Shown here piece by piece: positions 12,635 through 23,894 of a stretch of DNA of 64,000 nt. Source of the stretch: Melitaea cinxia (Eukaryota > Arthropoda > Insecta > Lepidoptera > Nymphalidae); assembly GCF_905220565.1 (NCBI RefSeq), contig NC_059419.1:5456001-5520000 (forward strand), given 5' to 3'. Position 1 is the first letter of the stretch; each line of letters starts with the position of its first letter. Made by a program: the position numbers and the translations under genes. Below the pieces are notes generated by a model. The model saw nothing but the letters and a program-made list of their open reading frames with translations. It was not told where the DNA came from and did not search any database.

Positions 12635-15224
12635 TTGAAAGCTGTATCAAAAAATAAAATAAAAAATATTATTCTTTTGTGTTATAAGCAAGAGCTATAA
12701 AGAAATATCCTTTTCTATTTTTATTTTGTTATTAATTTATCGCTTAACTTCTGTGAAGTTTTACGGCTTCATACGTACTCGTAATGTAAAATAACCGTAC
12801 CTATATGGCGTAAAGTTTTACAGCCATTATAATTACGTTCTTTAACATAAATAGAACTTCTTAAAGCGCGTTTGTACCGACATATGTCGAGATTATTGTA
12901 ATGTAATTTAATATTTCATCTGTCAATAGCGACGTGTCTACAAGCGCATTCCGTTGTAACTCTTAAACCGCAAATGTTATTAGTTCGAACCCTGTTATAA
13001 GGTTTCCTAGATCCTTGGTGTTCCTACGATATTCTACACCATGTGACTCATGATAGCGTCATGGTCTATATTATGGTATTCATTTAAATGAATAATTCAT
13101 AATTCATAGTATTTAACGTTTTCTTAATTAAACTCTTCTAATACTAGTATTTATGTTTTAGGTTTAAACAGTTTTATAAAATAATAAAAGAAAACAATTC
13201 AAGGCTTTTAGGATTTTTTATCTGACCCTAATATATGTCAGTTTTCATTAAAAAAAATTGAGTTGAGATTTCGGAATAGAAAAAAATTATAAAAAAAAAT
13301 ATTTTTTGTTACAGGTACTGTATAAGACGAGAAGGTTCTGTGGATACGACACGATATTAGACGGTTTCAGGTTCAATCTAACATTGCTTCGTCTTTTAGT
13401 ACTAAATAATTCTTAATATGTATATCCACAAAATTTACGCCTTTGATGTAGATTTTAACTAACTAATATTATTGCATAAATGGAGATAGAGGCCTATCCC
13501 GCGAAGCGGGATGACGGGTGAATTAATCAGTCAATAATATATTACCTAAATATTTATAATCATGGAATTAAATTACCCTAACGGCGTAGTCACAATCAAA
13601 GATCACAAAAAAAATCTTTCTTTATGTTTATTCCATATTTCTAGTCTTCTTTTGTAGACTAGGCTTATGGCTTATTACTATATAAATTTTTAGTAATTTT
13701 TTTCTAATGAAAAGATGTCCTTGCAAAATAGAAACCTTAAATTATGTTGTATTTTAAAACAAAACGAACATAACTATCGGTTTTATAAGATTCTGTCATG
13801 TTAGTTTACATTTAAACGTTTATTCAGGTGTTTTAAAATTACACCTGAAAAAACGTTCTTATCTTCCTATAAATAGGGTTTATAATTCAATATTTGTTAG
13901 TAAACATTACATGCTGAGACATAAAAAATTATTCATTCATAGCAACCGATATCAAGTATATTTTAAAAATATAATGTATTTATGATACCTATTAAAATCG
14001 TCTTTTAAAATTTTATTTGTTTAACGTAATCAATAAAAATAATAAAATGAAATTCTTTGATCGAAAAGTTTAAGACGGCATAGATTTATATAAAGTCATG
14101 ACGATATTTTCTTTTTCAGTTTATTGGCCAATGCATAAGCAAATATATTTTTTTAAGAACTACGAAAAATCCACGGATTTGTCTGAGTAAAGAGAATCAT
14201 TGAATTCATGCAGTATTTTTACAAAAAGTATTTTTTGAAACGTGATTCGATTTTCATGGTACTATTTTTATAGCTCGATTTGTCATGCATTATTAAAAGT
14301 CCATTATTACGTTTTTTTTTTTTAATTATTATAACTTATAATTAAAATATATCAATATTTGATAATAAAGACATGATTCAATACGAAGTATCAACACAAT
14401 AGTTTGCAGTTCACGTAAGAAATGTTGCCTATTTTTTTTTTTTTTGTAATGGATAAGCATTATGGCAGTGCCATTAACGTATTGGGTCAACGGTCCCTAA
14501 TCGAATTAACATCGGCTGGGTCCTTGACCCGACATAGACTAGCCGAGCGACTATCTCTTAGAAGGACAACAAAAAGAGAAAAAACAAGTACAAGAGAGGA
14601 CGAAAAATATCTATTTTTTTTTTGTATGAGTCATAAAATATATTTTGTTTTCGATATCTTAAGGTGTTTGTATGAGTATGTTTATTTGTGATAAAAACTT
14701 ATGTTTTAATAATAAATTTAAGTTCTGAAGTAAATTACTTCTATATAATAATAATTTTTGTACTTTGATATTGAACATATTTTTATGTACTAATTTAAAT
14801 AAAAAAAACACGTATTATAGTTGCCTTTGTCAAAACTCGAGCAGATAAATATTCTAATCTCATGCGACCGATATGATTATTATTTACGTCTCCGGAATCT
14901 TAGGAAGCATTGTTGATGGATAAAGCTAAATCATAAAAACAACTTTTATACGAATCCAAGGAACAGCGTAAGAACTGTAAACGTTAACTAACGTTAAATG
15001 TATGAGCACGGTGAGGGAGGGCTTTCTATAAATGTCTTTTTTATATATATTAGATAAATAAAATCGCTTAATGTGTTACTTAGCGAAAAAACTCGACTTC
15101 AATTTTATTTAAGCTTTTTAATATTTTATAGAGGTTTGCTGGATGCTGACTGAACAATGTAAAATTGTAATTTTTTTATTATATGTTGCGGATTGGATTT
15201 ATGTATTTGATTATTATTCAACTG
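12635..15224. other. AT-rich DNA, no gene seen
   Basis: No exon is recognised. A small perfect hairpin TCCCGCGAAGCGGGA lies near 13,497-13,511. A GC-richer patch at 14,455-14,570 is not recognised. Confidence 0.3.
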
Positions 15225-15490
15225 AGGTAGGGCACAGTAGGAAATTTCTTGCTTAAAATATAGAGCAGTCGACTGGGGTAGTACCTCGACCTTACAGATG
15301 ATCACAGATAAATAACACTGTTCTCAAGCAGTGTTGTGTTCCTGTTGGTGAGTAAGGTGACCAGAGCCTCTGGGGGAACTGGGGATGGGGTCGGCAACGC
15401 GCTTACGATGCTTTTAGTGTTGCAGACGTCTATAAGATACGGTAACTGCTTACAACCCGGTGAGCCGTACGCTTGGTTGCCGAACTAGTT
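15225..15490 (-). repeat. Dispersed repeat family 'CGATTACCGTAGCC', copy 2
   Basis: Inverted relative to 10,950: AGGAAATTTCTTGC, AGTACCTCGACCTTACAG, CAAGCAGTGTTGTGTTCC, GGTCGGCAACGCGCTTACG, then GTACGCTTGGTTGCCGA at the end. Confidence 0.75.
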
Positions 15491-16554
15491 ATATAAAAAA
15501 ATCTCAGTTAAAAAAAAAACAATTACATAGTTTTCATCGCAAAATAAAAGATAAGGACTATAAAATACTGATAATAAGGATTTGAGATTGGGTTCTATTA
15601 TAAGATCAAACTTTAATTATCTAGTGACATTTCCATGTTAAGAATACCTGAATACATGAAATACATGAAATGAAATAGGAACTATTGTTATTTAATCATA
15701 TATATCATTATTTCTTTAGTTATCCTACCATGCATTTTTTAAATTTTCTTATAAGAAAAAGAAAACAAAAAAAAAATTAAAAGTATAAAAAATAAGTAGT
15801 CCTCGGGCGGCAGGTTGAGGCCCTAGTCGCTGGTAGTTAAGTCTTCAGACTAAGGAACTACGTCGAAATGCGGGCCGTTTCAAGCAACATTGCCTTTTCA
15901 ATACCCTTGATTAATAATAATATAATTATGTTATTGTTACGTTAAATAAATAAAGATAGAAAAACTTTAATCAAAACAATTTTTCATATCCAGGGAATAG
16001 ATAAAGGTGGAGTGAGAGAAAAATTCATGGAGTGTAGAAGGAAAAAAGAGAGAGGTCAGACCTTGAGGTTTCGAGTAAAAAAACTCGAGCTTTTTAATAT
16101 TAATGTAAATCAAAAAGCGATAGCTTTGCTCTGTAAATAAAAACCAAACTCACGCATCTTGATTACCGAAGCGAAATAATTCATGAATATTTCTCAACGA
16201 ATTTCACGCGTACCGAATACTAATTGTAAGACAAAAACGTTCCTAACACGTTAAATACATAACACTGCGATGTTATGTAAACAACTTTTGTCCTCGACTG
16301 AGTCATATATGACTCACTCCTATATACTTATTATGTACTGTCATTCGTTTAAAGTATGAGGAATAACCGCATAGTTAACTTCTTCGTAAGATATAAGTCA
16401 TGAGTTTATATTTAACTGTATTTGGTTGTCGTTTGGATTGGTATTTCCCTTGTTCTTCTAATCTGTCGTCGACTTTGGATTTGAAATTGAAATGCTTGAT
16501 CAGCTTATATCTTTAACATTGAATTACCAACATTTGAAGCAACTTTTTTTTAAA
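15491..16554. other. AT-rich DNA with an unrecognised GC-richer patch
   Basis: The patch at 15,800-15,900 (CCTCGGGCGGCAGGTTGAGG..GCGGGCCGTTTC) differs from the flanks but matches nothing else in the window. No coding frame supports it. Confidence 0.3.
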
Positions 16555-16810
16555 ATCACCACAGTGGAAAACAAGCTTACAATCCGCCTGATGGAAAGCG
16601 AGATACCGGGCTTATAGATGCTTTCAACACTAGAAAGAAGCATTGTAAGTGCGTTGAAGCTTGTGCCACCTACCCTCTCCAAAAGCTCTGACTACCCTAC
16701 CAACAATAAAAGTACGATATTTCTTGACAGCAATATTATTTGGCTCTGATCTTCTGAAAGGTTGAGATACTTTTGTAGCTGTGCTGGTTCGAAATTTCGA
16801 ATTAAACATG
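16555..16810 (+). repeat. Dispersed repeat family, degraded copy 3
   Basis: AACAAGCTTACAATCCGCCTGATGG, then AAGTGCGTTGAAG, then AGCAATATTATTTGGCTCTGATCTTCTG and AGGTTGAGATAC follow the block order of copy 1 at lower similarity. The longest shared runs are short, so its age is greater. Confidence 0.6.
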
Positions 16811-17315
16811 TAAGTATGTAGTGTACTGTGAATCTTTACTAGTACTATTTCGTTACATGCTTTGTTAACTATTTTAGTTTTGACACATTAAGGAGATGTT
16901 CATCTGAGTCATAAAATTGTAAACCTTTATTCTTGAAAAGGCATAGGCCCGGTGCATCTCTTTAAAAGAGTAACAAAAATTAAATTCCGAAGAAAAAATG
17001 TTATCAATATGTCAACTAAATATAGAGTCCGTAAGCAAAACTGATCGTTTTCTGACAATAGTAACTAGGTTTGAAACGTTTTATTCCAATAACTTGTTAA
17101 GCGGATGACGTACAATTCCAACGGGTGCACGCGACTTACGCCATATATGGTAAATACACGTAACATCACGTAGAGTTCCATGTAAACTGTGTGAGCGGAC
17201 ATCCGATGTGTTTGTGTTATATTTTTGACATTTGTAAATATTTAATCTAGTACGAGTCTCCGTGGAGTTTCTATAGTTTTAGGTTCTATTAGACGAAATT
17301 TTGTGCTGTTATCTT
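16811..17315. other. AT-rich DNA, no gene seen
   Basis: No recognisable feature. Confidence 0.3.
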
Positions 17316-17519
17316 CTTATACATATATAAAATTCTCGTGTCACAATGTTGGTTACAATACTCCTTTGGAACCGATTTTTATGAAATTATGCGTGCATAT
17401 CGGGTAGGTCTGAGAATCGGCCAACATCTATTTTTCATACCCCTAAGTTATAAGGGGGAGGGGGGGGGGGTTTATAACATATGTATATGGCAAAACAACG
17501 TTTGCGGTGTCAGCTAGTA
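17316..17519. repeat. Dispersed repeat ending GTCAGCTAG, second copy
   Basis: It starts TATATAAAATTCTCGTGTCA, contains GGTAGGTCTGAGAATCGGCC, and ends AACGTTTGCGGTGTCAGCTAG before TAAATA. Homologous to 3,466-3,662. Confidence 0.65.
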
Positions 17520-17639
17520 AATAAATAATAATAACATAAATATTCTTAAAACACACACATACGGTTTTCTCTCCGTAAAATAAGCAACTTATTGCTTTTG
17601 TGAGGTGATGTTTTACTCGTAATAGTTAACAGCTGACCG

Positions 17640-17750
17640 ACAACAACACGACAAGACATTTCACCCAGTCTTGGAGTGGGAATCGAACCAAAAACATTCG
17701 AACAAGAATTAAAAAGCAGTTTCACTTCAAATCGCGCCAACGGGCTTTCT
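17640..17750 (-). repeat. tRNA-derived SINE, minus strand
   Basis: The reverse complement carries AGCCCGTTGGCGCGATTTGA, then GGTTCGATTCCCACTCC and AAGACTGGGTG. Same family as 4,625 and 54,412. Confidence 0.7.
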
Positions 17751-18058
17751 CAAAATTTATTGTTATGGGTGTTTTCCCTGTAACCCCGTAACAGGATTTT
17801 ATCTTACTAGGGCCTTTAAATGTTGGGCGTTTTTTTATTTGTACCTGTTTATGTATGAAGCTAGGTCTCTGATATTGACCTTAAAAGCAGAACGGTTCGT
17901 CCGGTCGCTTTAATAGGTCAGCGTACTTTTCAATTACACTGATACTCTGCGAAGGTTATCATCTCTCCAATTAATGCTATAACACCGTTCTACGAGTATA
18001 CTGCTTATTTTTTTGGTTATTTTCATCATAGAGTTAGTACATTATTTATTTAACTTGA

Positions 18059-18215
18059 GTATAATAATAATAATAATAATAATATATTCTTTATTGTACA
18101 CCAAAATATAAACAAACAGTAGTCATTAAAAAAAAGATGTACAAAGGCGATCTTATCGCTAAAGAGCGATTTGTTCCAGATAACCTTTGGGCACAGGACA
18201 TGATAATTATAGTAG
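18059..18215 (-). repeat. Jockey/CR1-type LINE 3' end, minus strand
   Basis: Read inverted: GTCCTGTGCCCAAAGG, ATCTGGAACAAATCGCTC, AGCGATAAGATCGCC, TTTGTACATC, and GGTGTACAATAAAGAATAT followed by an (ATT)n tail. This is the standard tail of a lepidopteran LINE, 5' truncated on insertion. Confidence 0.8.
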
Positions 18216-19799
18216 TGACGGATAGGAAGTGTACAGAGTATGTAAAATAACAAATAATAGTATTATTATTTACGACCAGATCAACGTACTACAAATATTA
18301 AATTATATGTTTCTTTGATATATTATCATATAATATAGGTATACAAAAAAATTGCGATATAAATAAAAACTTTTTCCACATAATAAATTCCCATATTTTT
18401 ATTCTATAAACAATTAGTAATCTTTAAAAGGTTATGCTCTATTATCTACCGTATGTATGAAAATACAATTTATTATTCATCTCATAACTAAATTAAGACA
18501 AATCACTAATGACTCTCCGTTTGTGGTCGTGGTGCGAAAATTTTATGAAAGCCGACAGCCGCAGGTTGGACTCTCGCTTCGAGTATGTCATTGTAATTTA
18601 ATTAATTTTTTTTCTTAAATTATCTCGTTACATGCAAGATATTACTATTTTTGTACTAAAATAGTTTATATATTATTTTCAAAATAGTAACTGCGGAGTT
18701 TCTTGCAGATTTTTCTCTCTACATTCCGAATCGGTGGTAGCTTCACTTTTAAAAATAATAAACACTAAAAAATTTAATTTGTAAAATGACGATTCGAAAG
18801 TGCTTTTGAAGCCTATTTGAATAAAGTTATTTTTGAGTTTGTTTTCGAAACAGTATTAGTAAACAAGATTCGCTATTTGATTAATATCAGTCTACTGTAT
18901 AGTTACCTAAAAGTCCTAAAACATAGTTTCCAAATTACTTCATGAATATATTATGTTAAACTTATTGATTTATTATTGAACTCGATCTGGAAGAATACTT
19001 TAAAATAAACAAACAAGTTTTTGAAATCTGAAATTCATACATTAAATATCTAAATATTTTTAATCCTAATAATTCCTAACCGTCGCGTGGTCTATGTTAT
19101 ACAATTTTTGTTTTTAACTAACTACAAATGTATGTATGACCTTACTTTTCGCAGCCAACGGAGCGAATCTTAAAAAAATAATTCGTAATTTATTTTCTTA
19201 AAATACAAATATAGTGAATAGATTCTATGTAGTAGGATTTATATTACGTTAACCTCGGACGTAAAAAAAGGATTTGTTAGTTTGAAGATTTGTATGTCTG
19301 TGACATTGTCACTCCAAAATGAGCAGATTGATTTTATCGATATATTATTATGTATTTTAAATTAGTATCATTGTTTATTATGCTTTACAAATTTTATACG
19401 TTCGTGATTTTTTAGGTATAGTAGAAAAAGTGAATCTCAATAAACCTTAATTAAAATGAATTAATAAAAGAAACAGTTCACGTTTGCAAAGAGCCTATAA
19501 AATAAACAAATTGAATAATTCAAGAGAAATCAAACTACACTTATTGTAGTTCGACGAATAATGTCACTGTTTAAATTAACAGCTGAATTTATCTCACTTA
19601 TGTCATCAACTTCAGTAAGTACTCCACTCGTAATGTTGAATAATAAGATAAACAGCTGATTGTACTGTCAGTCACAATCGATAGTTTTATTACTTATGTA
19701 ACTAGTGTTTAGATGCACGTGCGTTTGTTATTTATGATGTTCATTATTCGTTTTATTTCTTTAAGATATATGCTATTTATAAATGAGCGTTTGTTTTTT
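18216..19799. other. AT-rich DNA, no gene seen
   Basis: Only a worn tRNA-like SINE head near 18,510-18,590 (GTGGTCGTGGTGCGAAAA.., GCAGGTTGGACTCTCGCTTCGAG). Confidence 0.3.
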
Positions 19800-20262
19800 T
19801 ACTCGTTTGGATCGGCAAACAAGCGTACGCTCACCGCAGGCCTAGCATGCGCGCCACGACAAAATTTTGTCTACCCCTTTTCTCGTATTATCTCTCTATG
19901 TCTACAGTAGCTAACATGCGTGCACGCGATACTCTTCTCGTTACGTCAATAGAAGAGATAATCATTAAATTTTAGTGATCTGTGATATTTATCTCTACGG
20001 AAGCTAACATGACATCGTAATTTTGTCGAATTTTGTCGTTTTAGGAAGAGAAACTTCTCGTTTTCAATATTATCGACGAGAAAGACGATAAATAAAAAAT
20101 AAATAAAACCGGGTGCCTATTTTTTGTATACCATGGCGTTTCCCTATTATAATTATATAATTTCGGTATACGAAGAGCGGGAAATGCGAAAAGTCGAGTG
20201 AAGTGTGCCATATAATGACACAAAAAACGTATTTGCGCCCTGTTGCTTCTTATTCTAAATAA

Positions 20263-20480
20263 TAATAATAATAATACTTTATTTCAGACCAAAGTATAAG
20301 TCCATATTGGGTTAGTACAACAAGACAAGACAACATTCAGAATAAAAAACAAAACAAAATTATATTAAAAAAATCAATAAGTAAAAATAAAATTAAATAG
20401 AATAAAAGTAAAATCAATAATCAAAAAGAAAAAATTAAAAATTCAAAAAATTTTAAAAATTAAAAAAAAAAAAAAAAAAC
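20263..20480 (-). repeat. LINE 3' tail, minus strand
   Basis: An (AAT)n run followed by ACTTTATTTCAGACCAAAGT, then an A-rich stretch of AAAT/AAAAT words. Inverted, this is a LINE tail ending in a polyadenylation-like TAAAGTATTATT. It sits inside the 19.8-21.1 kb nested element. Confidence 0.55.
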
Positions 20481-20589
20481 AATGCGTGATAGAATTACAA
20501 TTATCTAATGTGCGACAAGATATAAAGCACAACACGAGCATATTGTTTTACACATATAATTAAATTCATTTACTTACGCCGTTTTATTT

Positions 20590-20654
20590 TCCATATTAGA
20601 TTTTTTAAATTAGATATACACTTTTTATCTTAGCCAAAAGGCCGAGAACATTGT
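20590..20654 (-). pseudogene. U2 snRNA 5'-end fragment
   Basis: The minus strand reads TTCTCGGCCTTTTGGCTAAG followed by AT, matching the highly conserved 5' domain of U2 snRNA. After that it decays: AAGTGT-ATATCT is still alignable to the next U2 block, then similarity is lost. The branch-point-recognition region is degraded and no snRNA promoter element is visible, so this is a retro-pseudogene fragment. Confidence 0.65.
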
Positions 20655-21085
20655 TAAATAAAACATGTGTCACTCGTTTGAAATTATACAAACGTTGGCT
20701 CATACCGGTTTGGCACGATTGGTCAATAACCTTGTAAATTCAACTTTACGACATAAGAAATAAGAATGATATTCAGTTGTGATTATGGTTGATAATGTTT
20801 CTCTACTCGACAAGGCGAAGTCTTCGGAAGAGAATTTTGTCTCTCGTAGTGCGCATGTTAGGGTAATCGAGAAAATACTCGATGTAGACATTATCTCTCT
20901 CTCTCGTCAAGAGATATCTCGTTGTATGCATGCTAGGCCGGCAGTAACGATTACTTTAGCCTATAGACGGCTGCGACATAAGAATCTGCTTGCCAACTCT
21001 GCCTCCAATACGCCCCCACCCTGGAGCTCTGCTTACCTTACCACAGGAACACAACACTGCTTGAGAGCACTATTATTTAAGCCGT

Positions 21086-22431
21086 TTGGCGTGAAGGATT
21101 TATTTAATTTTAATTTATGAATTAATACAATAAAAAAAAAAAAAAAATTAATGGAGAGATTTCACTTTTCATTTTTTTTTTAATTTAAAATGTAATTTTT
21201 GTTTCACAGAGTAAAGAAAAAAAATATGAAATAAAGCGGAAATCAAATCACAATAATCTTATTCGCTGCAAACAGTTTCCAAATACAGTGGGAATGGAAA
21301 CCTTGTGAGAAACGCTCAACGACGCCAAATTGCATTGTATATCTCATTACCATAAATATTAAAATGTAATCTTGAAACGTGAATAAGGCATAACAAGGTT
21401 TCAAAAATTGTTCCTTTCAATTTTTATTTTTAGTATTTTCTCAATGTTTATTCATTCTATAAATTTTCGACGATTATTTGTAAGCACTATTCTAATACTA
21501 TAGAAGATCGAAAGCACTCGCATAACTACAGACACTTTTTGGTTTCATGTATATTCTGTCCAGTTCCATCTATTCTGTTGTTTTCCGCTACTTTTGCTTA
21601 TAGTGTCATGTTTTATAGCAATTGAAATTTGTAGCAGTAAACGTAATTTCGGAAAAAGCTACGCAAAAATACATTATCAAAGGAAATGCCTCATTGAAAA
21701 GAATTTAAAACATATCATTGTACTTCGTATGTTTATATTTATTTCCAAAAAAATAATCTAACTCTTGTTGATTAAATAAAGTGTTTATCGAGAATAGCAC
21801 GTAAATAAAATTTAATGCAAAGCTACTATGTAATAATAACAATTTATTAGTTCATTTCTAGAATAGGATATGTTGATACCGCCGTTTTTATAGACAGCTG
21901 TTTGCCTAATTAAGCAAATTGTGTTCTACTTTACTCCGGCCTTTTTACCTGGCAATGAAAATTTATGAATAATATTTTTGTGTATATTTTTTATTGTTTC
22001 ATATCTAAATAGACCAAGCTTGCCGTGCCGGAAAGATGTACATAGTCTCTTTGTTTTAACAAATTCTTTGTGCTAGTCTCGACTAAGTTCAATAAAATTT
22101 CCAGTTATAGGCATAGGTATCACTAGTTTATTATTAATAATTCAATAAAAATTCCAAATGATCTATGCTAGATAGAAACTAGCAAGCTATGCGGCATTTC
22201 TTTTCCGTAAAATGATTATTTTTCTGATATAATTCTTCTAATGTCCGCATTAATAGACTTTTTCTAAATTATTAAACCTCTTTATTATAAACATATAACA
22301 CAATTATCATTTAAGGTTAAATGGAACTTGTATTCAGTATGTAAGTCTCTAAGGTAATAATAATAATAATAACCAATTGGTTTGTTAGAGTGTTCATGTT
22401 TTGTTTTTATAATGAAAATGTTCTGAATATC
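21086..22431. other. AT-rich DNA, no gene seen
   Basis: Microsatellite (AAT)n near 22,353. No exon recognised. Confidence 0.3.
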
Positions 22432-22541
22432 TAAGATTTTTATTTTTGTGTTACCCACATTAGGAATTCTAAACATTTTTGAATATCATATCAAAAATGT
22501 TTAGAATTCCTAATGTGGGTAACACAAAAATAAAAATCTTA
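22432..22541. repeat. Perfect foldback, 51-bp arms, 8-nt loop
   Basis: Arms 22,432-22,482 and 22,491-22,541 are perfectly complementary, around the loop ATATCATA. The right arm ends exactly where the next element's inverted repeat begins. Part of the arm (ACATTTTTGAATATCATATC) recurs inverted next to the tRNA-like gene at about 23,190-23,214. Confidence 0.9.
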
Positions 22542-22937
22542 CGGTCTTACTTATAAACGTTTCTTAATTTTTAATCAATTGCTTAGCAACGGATTAGCAA
22601 AAACCTCACTTATAAACACTATTTAGCGTTAAGAAGTCGTTAAGTAGTGTTTAAATAGCCGTCAAATTTAAACACTGCCGAGGCATAGTTTAACTCCTGC
22701 TAAGCGGCAAGATGGCGGATTTCACATAAATCAGCTGTTATATTGTGACGTTTGATCTACTTACTTGCGTGTGTTTGTTAGAAAAAAAAATTATCATTCT
22801 TTGTTTGTTTCTTAACTAAGTAACAGCTAATCAACGTTTATAAGTAAACAAAAGTTAAACATGGATTTGTAGCTTAAGAGCGGTTTAACTAAGCGGTGGC
22901 TAAGTATTGCTTAGCGAGATTTTTATAAGTAAGACCG
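22542..22937. mobile_element. 396-bp MITE with 16-bp terminal inverted repeats
   Basis: CGGTCTTACTTATAAA at 22,542-22,557 is perfectly inverted at 22,922-22,937. The interior has another hairpin (AAACACTATTTAGCG../..GTTAAGTAGTGTTT) and no coding capacity. Flanks TTA and ATA are a possible degraded 3-bp target duplication. Confidence 0.8.
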
Positions 22938-23074
22938 ATAGATATTAAAAATAGCACGGTGTCGTCTCCTGTCAAAGATTTTCATTGTAATATGAAACTT
23001 TGAATAGTTACGGGTTTCTGTAAAGAGCTCACTATAGACGGCGCCACGGTTCGCTTAAACCGAAAATTAAAAAT

Positions 23075-23199
23075 TATCATATCGAAAATTTCGCTCGAGC
23101 GGGTGCATCGTTCCATAGCTTAATTGGCTAGAGCGCCGACACGGCAAGTCGGAGACGCGGGTTCGAACCCCGCTGGAGCGGTCAATTTTTGATATGATA
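23075..23199. repeat. Inverted-repeat cassette around a tRNA-like gene
   Basis: TATCATATCGAAAATTT (23,075-23,091) and CAATTTTTGATATGATA (23,183-23,199) are near-perfect inverted copies, closely bracketing the tRNA-like sequence. Confidence 0.7.
23109..23181 (+). tRNA. tRNA-like gene, anticodon position reads GGC
   Basis: A full 73-nt cloverleaf folds. The acceptor is CGTTCCA with TGGAGCG (one G:T pair) and discriminator G. The D arm is GCTT/GAGC with AATTGGCTA as loop. The anticodon stem is CCGAC/GTCGG with loop ACGGCAA. The T arm is GCGGG-TTCGAAC-CCCGC. A canonical B box GGTTCGAACCC and an A-box-like TAGCTTAATTGGCTAGAGC are present. GGC would be alanine, but position 33 is C instead of the near-universal U, and no TTTT terminator follows closely. 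It is more likely a tRNA-derived mobile sequence than a working tRNA. Confidence 0.6.
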
Positions 23200-23606
23200 T
23201 TCAAAAATGTTCTGAATTTTAACGCAAAACGATGAAATACTCCTCTAAAACGGATTTTTATTGTTCTACTATTAAAAAGTAATGTTTTAATTATTATTAC
23301 AATCATATTATTTCTCTTAGAAATAGGTTGAAAAAATTATATAAAAAGAATTTTAGACTTACACTTACACCTTTTATCTTCTCACAAAATTTTGTATAGC
23401 TAAATTTAAATTTAGGCTCTAACTCGTGTCCAGTATAAGTAAAGGCTCTATTGCACAGTATTTGGAAATCAATGGGCTTTATTGGAAATAAATATACACT
23501 TAAGATGTACTGTAAAAACATTTTCTAAATTGCTTTATAATATCGCCTGTTACGAGAAATAATTAATGAGAGGTCATGGGTTAATATATAATTTATCTTG
23601 TTGCAG

Positions 23607-23693
23607 CTGGACACTAGCGGGAATGGATACATCGACTTAAAGGAATTGAAAGAAGCCCTAGACAGCGTTGGATACAAAATTCCACAATGGAAG
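23607..23693 (+). CDS. Fim: Fimbrin exon a: EF-hand 1
   Basis: Acceptor TTGTTGCAG, donor AAG|GTGAGT, 29 codons, phase 0. It encodes LDTSGNGYIDLKELKEALDS and on to IPQWK. Because it starts in mid EF-hand, an upstream coding exon must exist. Confidence 0.93.
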
Positions 23694-23822
23694 GTGAGTT
23701 AGTCATATTGCTTAACTAGGCCTGACGAATCGAATCACGGATCGCTATTCTATTTATTTATTTATTTTTAGATGCGTTCATTTTTGCCCAGTTATATATA
23801 TATATATATATATATAACTTAG

Positions 23823-23894
<72 letters not shown>

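Larger units (their letters stand above)
19800..21085. mobile_element. Inverted-repeat element nested in the 'CGATTACCGTAGCC' repeat
   Basis: Outer halves of the dispersed repeat (GGATCGGCAAACAAGCGTAC at about 19,810; TTAGCCTATAGACGGCTGCG at about 20,957) are separated by about 1.1 kb. That insert is bounded by GCCTAGCATGCG (about 19,840) and its complement GCATGCTAGGCC (about 20,928). The insert ends also share AGAGATAATC/GAGATATCTC-type, CTCTCGT-rich subterminal sequence. It carries a LINE tail and a U2 fragment inside. Confidence 0.6.

Noticed and set aside
20779..21120. 113-residue plus-strand frame
   Set aside because: It crosses the end of the nested element and the host repeat; residues follow repeat words, not a protein family.
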